Positions 41,101-48,477 of a DNA stretch of 64,000 bases are shown here, in pieces. The notes under the pieces were generated by a model. That model searched no databases and had not been told where the DNA came from. It saw nothing but the letters and a program-made list of their open reading frames with translations. Every line of letters starts with the position of its first letter. Position 1 is the first letter of the stretch. A program made the translations under genes and the position numbers. Source of the DNA: a virus; IMG/VR virus record IMGVR_UViG_3300010413_000010, positions 1 through 64,000 of that record; one strand, written 5' to 3'.

Positions 41101-42777
41101 CTTTTAGAAGGGCTCTGCTTTGGGGGAATCCATTCAACTGAGACAAATTACTACGCAGAAAACTTCGTCTTAGGCGACTTCAAGGTTTTCCGAAAAGCAC
41201 TTTCCCATACAGAAATCCAGGAACTGACCGAGAAAATGGCGGCTGGTACAGCTACGACTCAGGTAGACAGGGAGGGGAACCTTTACATTGATAAACCTAT
41301 CGTCTCGAAAATGTTCTCACCGGCTCTGGCACTCAATCACCGAGAGTGGTGTGTATCCGAAAGAGGGTCACACACTTCTTGGGTTCGTAACGGAGATGCT
41401 ACTGAAAACTCAATTGTTAGAGGCCGGGACCCTTGGGGTAAGTTCACTCACATATGGGTATGTACACCTGATGCAAATAGTAATGGTGATGGGGGATGGA
41501 ATACTTTTTTCCCAATAGATAAAGACTACCATCATCGATTTTCAGTATGGATTCAGAAAGCGGGTAACGTGTTAGCAGGAAGTACTTACCTGGGCTGTTA
41601 CAATAATGCAAATTTCACGCAGGACCTTGCAGGGACGGGCCAGACAAATCACTACTTTATTGTAGGTGATCCACCGGCTTCAGACCAATGGTATCTCTAT
41701 GTTGGCTACATTCATAAAGCCGGTGCCACTTCTGATGCGTTTGGAGTGTCAGGCTATGTTTACGACACGGCGGGGAATATTGTTCAGACGCATACAAGAA
41801 CACGGGTACGTACAGTGGATGATATTCAGCGTTTTCGCTGCTATCTATATTATTGTACAGATACTTCCGTCCGTCAGTATATGTGTTATCCACGAGTCGA
41901 TAGGATCGACGGGACGGAGCCGGATATATCAGATTTGATCAACGGGCTTTCTTCCATGGAAGATGAGTTCATGAGCCGTTACCCTCATATCCTCCGTGAT
42001 GTCACTTTGGAAGACTCCATCGTTAACTTCGGGAAATTGAAAAACGAGATAGCAAATCTCGACATGAAGTTCAGTGGTGCCAATGGACTGAAAGGGCATT
42101 ACCCACTGCAGTATAATACCAACTTGTTTGCAGGGCAGTATCAACCTACGGTGCATAGTAACATCGCGTATGAGCTAGAAGATGGTTATCCTTGCGCTCA
42201 TTTCACAACACAGACCACTTCTAAGCTCAGTTTTGAAGAGATGTCATGTTCTTCCAGTGACCCTTGGTCTGCTTCAATTTGGGTCAAAGAACCGGCTTCA
42301 GCTGTAGATACCCAGAGGATTTTCCTTGGGTTAGAAGACGCATATGGCCCATACTTTCAGCTCTTAGATAATAATAAATTCCTTTTTAGGTTTTGGGAGA
42401 GCCCGTATGGTTATTATTATGTGTCGAATGCTATTGTTGATAGGACTCAATGGAATCAGTTTACGGTCACTTGGGGAGGTGCCTCTTCTCCAGTATTTAG
42501 AATTTACATTAACGGAGAATTAGACAACACACATGATGTGACGGGTGATACGCAGTATTATCCAAGCGCTCATTTTGATTGTATTGGCCCTGTCTATAAA
42601 CGTGCGGAAAATCATCCTGAATACGACTTCACGGGTTGGGTGAGGGACTTCCGTTTCTATACTGAAGAACTTTCTGCCCTGTATGTAAAACAGCTTCATC
42701 ATGCCACAGAAAGCCCCTTCTTGGGTCTTAACAACACCGGCATTATCACCGACGCTGAGGTCATCAAAGAAGTATAA
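38194..42777 (+). CDS. Giant tail fibre with repeated LamG and CBM-like modules
   Basis: 1527 aa. At least four concanavalin-like/LamG modules, each ending in a similar strand block (LSDFRIYDHSLTPAEL about 190, KIYDLRIYSEPLSP about 590, DFKVFRKALSHTEI about 1000, VRDFRFYTEELSAL about 1490), separated by CBM-like beta sandwiches and an SPRY-like stretch about 240-410. There is no collagen or chaperone domain. Such modules bind surface glycans, so this is probably a side fibre or receptor-binding protein. Confidence 0.85.
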   Translation: MSLIFHLPLNGDFTEQTGAGHTVVPSNVSFTESIFGENAVFAGTVDSKIDVTLESPTDIKSIMFWIRTRHGARQIRSTEDSQRQYFPTIFRVPAVAGMICLSAWAAGLTNETVHLWNNSYATAVTQEIAEDETAHIAMIWNATDSRYDIFINGHYVNSHDRSETGAAGLLSSVSTFIIGTDSAAYHYDGQLSDFRIYDHSLTPAELRDIAKYPNNGLLAHYKFQGDDRDYSGNGYHGSVYAGKEQAHLVNEINMNDYGMLAVKNTATSAWDSGARAYQSFPATDGSVSSPVFTEWKYHLVDPTSDAGSHAVMAGISNTADASTGAFGQIQWALYCYNMSLHVYYSGTSQGYTGYQHYVGATYRMEWDGTYLRILQDGNVIWTDTPTVSGNLRFRIAVHSYGHSDGAYNIYQSPRSTRVSYSDVWDDTKAVQLRWADDSWIVVNHNGEMSRKVFGTERCHTISAWINLSSWSNYGSLINKMTGASWSNTTNGVWTYSAGIRHIAGTNEGGNPTNSVIAVTESPTLNEWHHFCAVSQGKFGFLYIDGQFISICDYDVLYKDQSENQREICIGPRYLPSSGSEGFPGKIYDLRIYSEPLSPNIIRALAHSPFPTKKTEEMISNSKSLMLDFNFAERAEVTYNNYVNNVKRGDYEELAVGSDANFTTAQAGAGSYVGVVDTFAHEGEKSLRFVSGTDSYKRIYYTLGGVSAGTWMSISAWVYNTDPSLNVYLHMEANGGDYTWGIPQDRNYHHGTGWERLWCRINPATTSVTDLYMYINNKTSGNEIFIDEFLCESNPIDHGHTVGYFSNNVRDSSGWPFSLKNDDGLGRRSPKWVEEGYNSVGAIEFPASNATAQTKWNSSKISFGPDPILTVAYAIKRTGDISSGKATWGLGSPGSRCALSSYVNAVNSIGIDYYGSPTYKADYTWPVNEWIYVVVVKNQTGLTHKDGHEIYIDGVKQDITVLRSGAYQPTLLEGLCFGGIHSTETNYYAENFVLGDFKVFRKALSHTEIQELTEKMAAGTATTQVDREGNLYIDKPIVSKMFSPALALNHREWCVSERGSHTSWVRNGDATENSIVRGRDPWGKFTHIWVCTPDANSNGDGGWNTFFPIDKDYHHRFSVWIQKAGNVLAGSTYLGCYNNANFTQDLAGTGQTNHYFIVGDPPASDQWYLYVGYIHKAGATSDAFGVSGYVYDTAGNIVQTHTRTRVRTVDDIQRFRCYLYYCTDTSVRQYMCYPRVDRIDGTEPDISDLINGLSSMEDEFMSRYPHILRDVTLEDSIVNFGKLKNEIANLDMKFSGANGLKGHYPLQYNTNLFAGQYQPTVHSNIAYELEDGYPCAHFTTQTTSKLSFEEMSCSSSDPWSASIWVKEPASAVDTQRIFLGLEDAYGPYFQLLDNNKFLFRFWESPYGYYYVSNAIVDRTQWNQFTVTWGGASSPVFRIYINGELDNTHDVTGDTQYYPSAHFDCIGPVYKRAENHPEYDFTGWVRDFRFYTEELSALYVKQLHHATESPFLGLNNTGIITDAEVIKEV

Positions 42778-42783
42778 TCAATA

Positions 42784-42806
42784 GGCGGGGGTCTCCCGCC
42801 TTAAAT
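42784..42806 (+). terminator. Hairpin after the fibre gene
   Basis: GGCGGG-ggtct-CCCGCC followed by TTAAAT; a weak intrinsic terminator between the tail and lysis genes. Confidence 0.55.
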
Positions 42807-42818
42807 AAGGAACAGCAA

Positions 42819-43070
42819 ATGAAACTCACAAAAAACATAGCAGCGGTAGCGCTGCTGGTGCTCCTGTTGTCTATGGGGATTGTCTTCATGGTCCAGGACG
42901 CAGAGGGTGCAATCTGGAATGACTACTTTAATTTTGCAAAGTGGTATATCGGTGTCTTCTTCAGTGTGAAACTCTTGGGCGATACCGTAAAGTCTGTCTG
43001 GTATAGACCAGAACTTGACCCGAATAACACGAAGGCGCCGGACAAAGAAGCCAATGAAGAAGTTTGTTAA
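42819..43070 (+). CDS. Holin candidate
   Basis: 83 aa. A hydrophobic helix about residues 7-26, then a second amphipathic or transmembrane helix about 37-56 and a charged tail, as in small class II-like holins. AAGGAA precedes the ATG. It lies between the fibre and the spanin-like and endolysin genes, the usual place for a holin. No sequence signature beyond topology. It overlaps the next gene by 17 nt. Confidence 0.55.
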   Translation: MKLTKNIAAVALLVLLLSMGIVFMVQDAEGAIWNDYFNFAKWYIGVFFSVKLLGDTVKSVWYRPELDPNNTKAPDKEANEEVC

Positions 43071-43893
43071 CTGGATAAAGAAGTACGCGACTATCATCCT
43101 GCTCGGTATCATCTCGATACTGGGCGGGATAATCGCAATCATGAGTAGAGGAAGTAGAGATGAAGAAGATAGTACTGATCATAATGATCCTGACCTTATC
43201 AACCGCGATATTGCCAGCCATCGATCTACCGAATTACGGGATCGAACCAGACAGGTGGTACGAAGGATTTTTAATAATCGAGGCGTTGAACGAAATCCAG
43301 ACGCTGACGGAGACGGCAATAGAACAGGCAGTGGAGGAGACCAGCCAGGAGTACCTGGAGCGGCTGGAGAAAGCACTGCAAGCGGAACAGGAAGCAAAGC
43401 AGAAGGAACGAATGTGGATGGGTCTCGGTATCGGATCAGCGGTGACGGCAGTAGCCTCAATTCTAACATTGATCCTATCACAGTAGATGATGTAGGGTTT
43501 CTGGATTACCTGGAAGGCCCTACCATCAAACGCTACGGTGAGAAGCTCCTCACACTTCTGGCTCCGCTTCAGCTCCATTCGAGGAAACTCACCGCAAAAG
43601 AAATTGTTGAAATTTATAACCAGGGGAGGAAAGACCCATCCATTATGGATCGGCAGTGCCGTCTTGGTAAAAACGGATATTTAGTAACCTACCATGCCCG
43701 AAAGATTCTGGGCTTGTCCCACTACCTCACCGATGCTGGTGATAACTCAGACTTCCTCTTGCAAGGGTACAACTATGGGTCACGGTGCGGTTACATCATC
43801 AAGGATAAAGAGGGAAGGGTACTCTATGTCTCTTCCCCCTTACGAAAAACTGACACTTTATTTTCGGTAGACTGCTACCGGTGGGAGGAGTAA
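43054..43893 (+). CDS. Membrane-anchored protein of the lysis cassette, contains an overprinted gene
   Basis: 279 aa from ATG 43054 (an in-frame TTG at 43015 is less likely). N-terminal transmembrane helix about 11-31. Residues about 36-145, where a second gene (43160-43486) runs in the +1 frame, become Gly/Ser/Asp-rich and low-complexity. Residues about 146-279 form a soluble domain (KRYGEKLLTLLAPLQLH, YHARKILGLSHYL) with no known family. The N-terminal anchor and embedded partner recall Rz/Rz1, but the C-terminal domain is extra. Confidence 0.6.
   Translation: MKKFVNWIKKYATIILLGIISILGGIIAIMSRGSRDEEDSTDHNDPDLINRDIASHRSTELRDRTRQVVRRIFNNRGVERNPDADGDGNRTGSGGDQPGVPGAAGESTASGTGSKAEGTNVDGSRYRISGDGSSLNSNIDPITVDDVGFLDYLEGPTIKRYGEKLLTLLAPLQLHSRKLTAKEIVEIYNQGRKDPSIMDRQCRLGKNGYLVTYHARKILGLSHYLTDAGDNSDFLLQGYNYGSRCGYIIKDKEGRVLYVSSPLRKTDTLFSVDCYRWEE
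43160..43486 (+). CDS. Overprinted exported protein, Rz1-like position
   Basis: 108 aa, wholly inside 43054-43893 in the +1 frame. Signal peptide of about 19 residues (MKKIVLIIMILTLSTAILPA), a charged helical middle (EYLERLEKALQAEQEAKQKER) and a C-terminal transmembrane helix. There is no cysteine at all, so it cannot be a lipoprotein o-spanin in the usual sense. GAGGAAG lies 6 nt before the ATG. Likely a membrane-fusing lysis partner of unusual form. Confidence 0.65.
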   Translation: MKKIVLIIMILTLSTAILPAIDLPNYGIEPDRWYEGFLIIEALNEIQTLTETAIEQAVEETSQEYLERLEKALQAEQEAKQKERMWMGLGIGSAVTAVASILTLILSQ

Positions 43894-44432
43894 TGCTCCA
43901 CATAAACAAAAAGAGCCGCCCCGGAAAGAAGCGACTCTCTACTAAGAAAATTATCATTCATTATACTGGAGGGAATTACCGTAGCCTCGATGAGCTGGAA
44001 AAGTACCTGGCCGGAGAGCATAGATTTGGCGGTTATACCCTGGCGGTGGACGATGTAGGAATCCGGTTGTTTGCTCCGCTGGATGAGATGACTCCCCACG
44101 TTGGTGGGGAACTACTCGATGACTATGAGCGAATCTTCGGTCCTACCAAGATGATCGACGGCTACAGTATCCAGAACTGGCACACCCTCGGGATTTGTTA
44201 CATCCACCAGAACTGGACCGGTGAGCCCTCGAAGGAAACCTACGATGTTCTGGTCAATGTGGTTGCTTCGCTCTGCAGACAGTATGGCTTGTCGGAAAAC
44301 GATGTAGACCGGCATTTTGATGTAACCGGTAAGAAATGCCCGAAGTACTATTCAGAGTCTGGAGCTCTTTGGACACGGTTCCGTCAGGATGTACGAAAAG
44401 CCATCTTTGAAAGACGGCACTATGTGATATAA
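43893..44432 (+). CDS. Endolysin, N-acetylmuramoyl-L-alanine amidase (Amidase_2)
   Basis: 179 aa. KIIIHYTGG holds the first zinc histidine, LGICYIHQNWTG the central strand, and DRHFDVTGKKCPKYY the second zinc histidine and third ligand region of the PGRP/T7-lysozyme family. It cuts the amide bond between MurNAc and L-Ala. No signal peptide, so it needs the holin. ATG 43893 has GGAGGAG 3-4 nt upstream and overlaps the previous stop. It ends the late cassette at a terminator. Confidence 0.88.
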   Translation: MLHINKKSRPGKKRLSTKKIIIHYTGGNYRSLDELEKYLAGEHRFGGYTLAVDDVGIRLFAPLDEMTPHVGGELLDDYERIFGPTKMIDGYSIQNWHTLGICYIHQNWTGEPSKETYDVLVNVVASLCRQYGLSENDVDRHFDVTGKKCPKYYSESGALWTRFRQDVRKAIFERRHYVI

Positions 44433-44437
44433 AAGTG

Positions 44438-44463
44438 AAGCCTCCCTTTCGGGAGGCTTTTTG
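44438..44463 (+). terminator. Late-operon terminator
   Basis: AAGCCTCCC-tttc-GGGAGGCTT then TTTTG. It stands between convergent genes and may also stop the minus-strand transcript ending at 44467. Confidence 0.88.
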
Positions 44464-44466
44464 TAT

Positions 44467-45096
44467 TTATGCACCGCCAAGTCGTCTTCGGCGTTCCTCT
44501 TTAAGTTTCTCGTAAGTTGTATCTCTGTATTCAGAGAGGAAGGCTTTTAATTGTGCGAACTGCTCAGGTTCAAGTGTAATAGGGTCGTTGTAATATTGTA
44601 AAGTCAACTGACTGGAGTTCACAACGCTTTCGATAAAGCCGTCTGTATTTATAGGATACAGCCCAATCTGCTCCATCACTTCCCCGCCATATATGACATC
44701 TCGGGAAGGATTGTCATCAGTGAGTGTGGCAAGACCGCTGTCTGTTTTAAACTTCACTTCCCCACTCATAAATCGCCATCTAGGGCCTTTATAGATAATG
44801 CGGAGTGCAAGCATTTTACCGATCCCCTGCACTGGGGTTTCAAGCGTTACAATAGAGGCTTCAAGTTCAACATTCCAAGGAGCGCCCCAGTACCCACCTT
44901 CGAGCGTGAGTTCGTCCAATCTGACAATGTAAGATGACCGTTCAATGTCATCATTGAATTGGATGTAGGTCCGATACTCATACTTTGTTCCCGGCACCGG
45001 TTTTGTTTCATAACCGGTCGGCCCAATAAGCATCGACATGCAACCAGTTAAACTGATGATACACAGCACCAGACTTGCAATAAAAGGTCTTTTCAT
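44467..45096 (-). CDS. Phage lipoprotein
   Basis: 209 aa. A lipoprotein signal sequence with lipobox SLTGC (Cys about residue 19). The mature part is beta-rich with no known family. Phage lipoproteins of this kind often block superinfection at the cell surface; that role is an inference. It converges on the endolysin gene and lies at the end of the minus-strand small-gene block. Confidence 0.65.
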   Translation of the reverse strand: MKRPFIASLVLCIISLTGCMSMLIGPTGYETKPVPGTKYEYRTYIQFNDDIERSSYIVRLDELTLEGGYWGAPWNVELEASIVTLETPVQGIGKMLALRIIYKGPRWRFMSGEVKFKTDSGLATLTDDNPSRDVIYGGEVMEQIGLYPINTDGFIESVVNSSQLTLQYYNDPITLEPEQFAQLKAFLSEYRDTTYEKLKEERRRRLGGA

Positions 45097-45134
45097 ACTT
45101 CACTCTCCTCTTGAAATGCTCTATCTACAATTTT

Positions 45135-45557
45135 TCAGTTCAATGCTTCCTTAATCCCTTCTTCTAAATCAATTAACTTAGAACGTGCGTATCCGTAAAT
45201 CCAGCAGAGAGCTTCGGTAAGGAAAGAGTCATAGTAGTCATGTTCTACTGCTGTAATCCGATATATTATTCGGTGTATAGCTACTTTTTTAGTATCAGGC
45301 CAAAGGACCACAAAGTCCAGTCCCTTATGTAACGCAAACCCAGCAAGTAAACAAAAAGCATAAGAAAGCTTTCTTTTAACTCCTGCTTTAGCTTCTGCAC
45401 CGGCCATCGAACTTAAAACATGAGCGCCGACAAGAGCATCTACGGCTCTCATTACAATCTCATCGGGGTCAGGAGACGTTGATCCTCCCGCAGTGTTTTG
45501 GTGAAGCCATCTTTCATAAAGCTTTTCCTTCGGAAACTGAAGGCTTTTAATATCCAT
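45135..45557 (-). CDS. Helical protein, paralogue of 45590-46009
   Basis: 140 aa. Helical with a C-terminal conserved part IIYRITAVEHDYYDSFLTE, then WIYGYARSKL and DLEEGIKEAL. The upstream neighbour shows VIYRVAGVHEANHAYLIGE, FLYGFAIKRK and DIEAGIREL at the same spacing, so the two are tandem paralogues. Function unknown. Confidence 0.65.
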   Translation of the reverse strand: MDIKSLQFPKEKLYERWLHQNTAGGSTSPDPDEIVMRAVDALVGAHVLSSMAGAEAKAGVKRKLSYAFCLLAGFALHKGLDFVVLWPDTKKVAIHRIIYRITAVEHDYYDSFLTEALCWIYGYARSKLIDLEEGIKEALN

Positions 45558-45571
45558 CTATTTTCCCTTTT

Positions 45572-45597
45572 AAAATAAGACCAAAGGTCTTATTTTT
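45572..45597 (-). terminator. Terminator between tandem paralogues
   Basis: AAAATAAGACC-aaa-GGTCTTATTTT, an 11-bp perfect stem followed by T on either strand. The stop codon of 45590-46009 lies inside the stem. Confidence 0.8.
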
Positions 45598-46009
45598 TAA
45601 TCAGTTCCCGGATTCCGGCTTCTATATCTACTTTACGCTTGATGGCAAACCCGTAAAGAAAGTTTAAGGCTTCGCCTATAAGATAGGCGTGATTTGCTTC
45701 ATGTACTCCTGCGACCCTATAGATAACCTGTAGTATTTCTACTTCTTTTCCGGTCAACCAGTTAACTTTATCACTGATTCCGTATTCTCGCTGGACACCT
45801 ATTAAGAGGGCTACGGCCTGAGACAGCTCCCTGTACAGCATCCGCTCTGAATGGTCGCTCTCTACAGAGGAGAGTATACTCACTTTTGTCAGCCGCATAA
45901 TAACATCCATGAGTGTTTCGTTTATCATGGGTTTGTCATCACGGACAGTGGTGTAGTTTATACGCCACCAAGTATGAACTTTTTCATATGGAACATCTAG
46001 AGTATACAT
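45590..46009 (-). CDS. Helical protein, paralogue of 45135-45557
   Basis: 139 aa from ATG 46009 (AAGGTGGG upstream; an in-frame start at 46051 is not supported). See the paralogue for shared motifs. The N-terminal halves differ more than the C-terminal halves. The start overlaps the stop of 46009-46188 (TAATG). Unknown function. Confidence 0.65.
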   Translation of the reverse strand: MYTLDVPYEKVHTWWRINYTTVRDDKPMINETLMDVIMRLTKVSILSSVESDHSERMLYRELSQAVALLIGVQREYGISDKVNWLTGKEVEILQVIYRVAGVHEANHAYLIGEALNFLYGFAIKRKVDIEAGIRELIKK

Positions 46010-46188
46010 TATCCCACCTTCGGTATGTGAACTCTGCAGACACTGATCCACCGATCACAGCGTTGGCACTGCCTCTGCAGAGTTCCATGCTGACGGCCAA
46101 TCCCGTCGACTTCATTAGGTTCTATTCTACCATAATCATACTGATCGTAGGCATGGCCGAGTAGGGTACAGACTATTCTTTTTTTCAT
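46009..46188 (-). CDS. Small zinc-knuckle protein
   Basis: 59 aa. It starts MKKRIVCTLLGHAYDQYDYG and has CQRC near residue 45. The Cys-Leu-Leu-Gly-His motif with a later CxxC is typical of small phage zinc proteins modelled on mini treble clefs. GGAAGGA precedes ATG 46188. It overlaps both neighbours. Confidence 0.6.
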   Translation of the reverse strand: MKKRIVCTLLGHAYDQYDYGRIEPNEVDGIGRQHGTLQRQCQRCDRWISVCRVHIPKVG

Positions 46189-46361
46189 TCCTTCCCTTCG
46201 TAACACTTCGGTGGTGTTTCCCATAATGAAACAGGTGCGCCTTCTTCTCCCCACCACCTTCGTGCCGCTTGTTTTACTTGATCGGTGTAAGCCTCGGGGC
46301 ACTTGCTGAACTTACTACACCCCGTGTGAGGGCAGAAGGTTGTATCTCTGAAACACATCAT
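46185..46361 (-). CDS. Small cysteine-rich phage protein
   Basis: 58 aa. MCFRDTTFCPHTGCSKFSKC gives four cysteines in the first 20 residues, then RRWWGEEGAPVSLWETPP-KC. This Cys order with the Trp-Trp and Pro-rich end recurs in many unrelated phages, but no function is known. Overlaps the upstream gene by ATGA (start 46361, or 46358). Confidence 0.65.
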   Translation of the reverse strand: MMCFRDTTFCPHTGCSKFSKCPEAYTDQVKQAARRWWGEEGAPVSLWETPPKCYEGKE

Positions 46362-46537
46362 ATCTTTTCTTCGTCCTTGTTTGGGTTTGGATGAGGCGGG
46401 AACATCCATAGTTTTTCTTCTGGAATTTTACTTCGGCAATCTTCACAGTAGCAGGGGTAACCCACCTCGTCACCGAGGAACACACCACAGCGTTCGCAGA
46501 GTACACCGCGTAGAAGCATGTCAGCTATTTCACCCAT
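46358..46537 (-). CDS. Small treble-clef zinc protein
   Basis: 59 aa. MGEIADMLLRGVLCERCGVF begins a well-known but uncharacterised phage family; the second ligand set is CYCEDC. Likely binds nucleic acid or a host protein. ATG 46537 was chosen over TTG 46540. It overlaps the upstream 44-residue gene by 8 nt. Confidence 0.65.
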   Translation of the reverse strand: MGEIADMLLRGVLCERCGVFLGDEVGYPCYCEDCRSKIPEEKLWMFPPHPNPNKDEEKI

Positions 46538-46664
46538 CAACCCAGTCCTCAGCTAGTAGTGCGTAGCACTTCGGGCATTCGCCGTCGGAAGTCAGTTCAA
46601 CACCTTCTCCGGTCCAGCCACACTCAGGGCACTCAAATAGTTCGTGTTCTCTGGCATCTTTCAT
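46530..46664 (-). CDS. Mini zinc ribbon (44 aa)
   Basis: 44 aa, among the smallest genes called here. ECPECGWTGEGVEL then ECPKCYALLAED: a complete rubredoxin-like zinc ribbon and little else. GGAAGAGGA lies directly upstream of ATG 46664. It overlaps genes on both sides, which fits the tight packing of this block. Confidence 0.65.
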   Translation of the reverse strand: MKDAREHELFECPECGWTGEGVELTSDGECPKCYALLAEDWVDG

Positions 46665-47011
46665 TCCTCTTCCTTCCGAAAGATCACCCCGGTCTTCAGT
46701 TCATCGTCAACAATGACATTTGCTTTCTTATAGGTGATGTCTCTCACTTCTGGGTATCGGGTCTGAGCGGACCCAGTTGTTCTCATCAGTTGCTTATAGT
46801 CGGTGGCCCCGAACAGGACCATCTCTTCTCTAGGTCTTAGGGTAAGGAGCTTTGTTCTAAGAGATGCTCCACGGTTTCTTTTCAGCCTTTTCATCTCCGC
46901 ATCATGTTCAACTTCGATAGCATCGAGATACTTTATCAGTAATAAAGCATCTCTTTCATCTATCTTCATCGCACCGATAGCTTTCCTCATCAGCTTCCCA
47001 GCTTTACTCAT
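46661..47011 (-). CDS. Hypothetical basic protein
   Basis: 116 aa from ATG 47011 (GGAGGG 7 nt upstream). Helical N-terminal half rich in Lys and Arg, beta-prone C-terminal half (YKKANVIVDDELKTGVIF). May bind nucleic acid by charge. The start lies within the 3' end of the preceding gene. Confidence 0.55.
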   Translation of the reverse strand: MSKAGKLMRKAIGAMKIDERDALLLIKYLDAIEVEHDAEMKRLKRNRGASLRTKLLTLRPREEMVLFGATDYKQLMRTTGSAQTRYPEVRDITYKKANVIVDDELKTGVIFRKEEE

Positions 47012-47396
47012 CTTCGCCCTCCGCATCACTTTCTTCGGTCTTTGGGCTTTCAATAAGGTTAATCTTCCGTCCACAATACGGACAGTATGTAAAGTCCCAC
47101 TTTGTTTCAGGCATTATAGAGTCGGGTTTAAAGAGGCCGAAACCTCTTTTACCTGTTGTTCCAACACATCCGATATTGAAATTCAAATCAAAGACTCTTA
47201 CCCAGTCACAGGCGCTTTCGTCTTTCTTTAGTGCATGGAATTTCCCGTTCAGCTCCCGGAGAATCTTCTGGGCAATTCGATGGTTGAACTGATGACTATT
47301 GTCCATTAGTGGGTGCTGATCTCTCGTCACCATCGAAGACAGGTCTCCAAGAAGTTCTGGGATAGTCTTTTCTTTTAAGTTCTCACTCAACTTCAT
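47004..47396 (-). CDS. Hypothetical protein with zinc knuckle
   Basis: 130 aa from ATG 47396 (AAGGAGAT). CPYCGRKINLIE near residue 105 is the short zinc knuckle found at the end of many phage proteins that also carry a basic helical part. Acidic tail. Its ribosome site lies beside a nested hairpin at 47404-47451. Confidence 0.6.
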   Translation of the reverse strand: MKLSENLKEKTIPELLGDLSSMVTRDQHPLMDNSHQFNHRIAQKILRELNGKFHALKKDESACDWVRVFDLNFNIGCVGTTGKRGFGLFKPDSIMPETKWDFTYCPYCGRKINLIESPKTEESDAEGEDE

Positions 47397-47403
47397 TATC
47401 TCC

Positions 47404-47451
47404 TTGAACCGAATCGGTACAAAACACATGCTTTGTACCCAAAAGGTTCAA
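47404..47451 (-). promoter_or_regulatory. Nested intergenic hairpin
   Basis: TTGAACC (47404-47410) pairs with GGTTCAA (47445-47451), and inside it GGTACAAA (47416-47423) pairs with TTTGTACC (47432-47439). A two-part stem without a T-run just before the ribosome site of 47396; likely an RNA-processing or translational-control element. Confidence 0.6.
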
Positions 47452-47751
47452 TTACACTACCGGCATCGGAGTTGGGTAGCGCCAGTAGGAATACACTTGA
47501 TGTTCACCGGTCGGCCACACATCACAAACCCACTGATTGTGCATCTCCGGGATACAGACTTCCGTGGTCGTCCCTCTGGGAGGCCGAGCTTTCTTAGTTT
47601 TGATCCACCCATTCTCGTCCATGTAGTGTACCGATAGAATCGCCTTATAGTGCTCTTTCCAGAGAGGGTCTTCTTCCAACACTGGGGTTTCGTGGTGCTT
47701 TTTACAAATCCGTAAGTAATCGTCGCGGTATACGCTAAATGGTTTTTTCAT
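47452..47751 (-). CDS. Hypothetical protein
   Basis: 99 aa, rich in Trp, Tyr and His. It starts MKKPFSVYRDDYLRICKKHH and ends in a Pro-rich tail. CAGGAG lies upstream. No family recognised. Overlaps the transglutaminase-like lipoprotein gene by ATGA. Confidence 0.55.
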   Translation of the reverse strand: MKKPFSVYRDDYLRICKKHHETPVLEEDPLWKEHYKAILSVHYMDENGWIKTKKARPPRGTTTEVCIPEMHNQWVCDVWPTGEHQVYSYWRYPTPMPVV

Positions 47752-48248
47752 CTTAGCTCCTGTTCGTCTCCGTATTCGTTATGGAATATCTCGAAAGCAG
47801 ACTTCTGTAAATATTCTTCCAAGGTATATGTATTCTTGGGGATGTAAGGAGAAGGTATCTCGTTAAATGAAAAACCAATCGTTGGCTCATAAACACGTCC
47901 TTCTATAATAGCACACATATGATAGCGCTTAGTTTCCGTGTTGTAAAGAATTTGGAGATACCCTTCATAATGGAATTGTTCCACAGCAATCCAGAGAAGG
48001 AGTGCAGACATATCCTCACAATCCCCGGTTCGCAGAGTTAAAGTTTCTACGGGGTCTTGCCATTCATCATCCGGTTTTAAATCCCAGTCGCTGCTTCCGA
48101 TGTCCGAGACGTACTCAACGTTTTCGTAAATCCAGATATTTGCTTCGATAATCGAATCGAACTCAGGCATAATTACGAAGCCTAAATAAGGGTGACACCC
48201 TACATGCAGACCTATCGATAACACGGTAAGTAATAACAGTTTTTTCAT
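47748..48248 (-). CDS. Transglutaminase-like cysteine protease lipoprotein
   Basis: 166 aa. Lipoprotein signal with lipobox HVGC (Cys about residue 18). The mature part carries the bacterial transglutaminase-like triad: LRTGDCEDMSALLLWIA (Cys), RYHMCAIIEGRVYEPT (His, then Asp replaced by Glu-Pro-Thr). Some such proteins hydrolyse or cross-link proteins in the periplasm. Inference: it may act in surface modification or exclusion. Confidence 0.65.
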   Translation of the reverse strand: MKKLLLLTVLSIGLHVGCHPYLGFVIMPEFDSIIEANIWIYENVEYVSDIGSSDWDLKPDDEWQDPVETLTLRTGDCEDMSALLLWIAVEQFHYEGYLQILYNTETKRYHMCAIIEGRVYEPTIGFSFNEIPSPYIPKNTYTLEEYLQKSAFEIFHNEYGDEQELR

Positions 48249-48312
48249 ATTTACCTCATACGATTTTGTCTTACTGTCAGTCTAACACAGCACGTCGCAA
48301 TTTACAGCAAAT

Positions 48313-48477
48313 TTATCCTTGGCTACACATTGGACAGCTATGCTGCCAACTCCCGTCCCGGCCCTTAAAAGCCTTCCATCCTTCAATCTTCGCTTTATCT
48401 TTCACGATAAAGAGAGGTCCTTCATACTTCGTCTCTACCTTCTTACATACATCACAGAAATATACAGTGGAGACCAT
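48313..48477 (-). CDS. Small zinc protein (54 aa)
   Basis: 54 aa. FCDVCKKVETKYEGPLFIV then SCPMCSQG at the end: two CxxC pairs of a zinc ribbon. GGAGG precedes ATG 48477, which overlaps the upstream stop (TAATG). Continues the series of small zinc proteins. Confidence 0.65.
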   Translation of the reverse strand: MVSTVYFCDVCKKVETKYEGPLFIVKDKAKIEGWKAFKGRDGSWQHSCPMCSQG

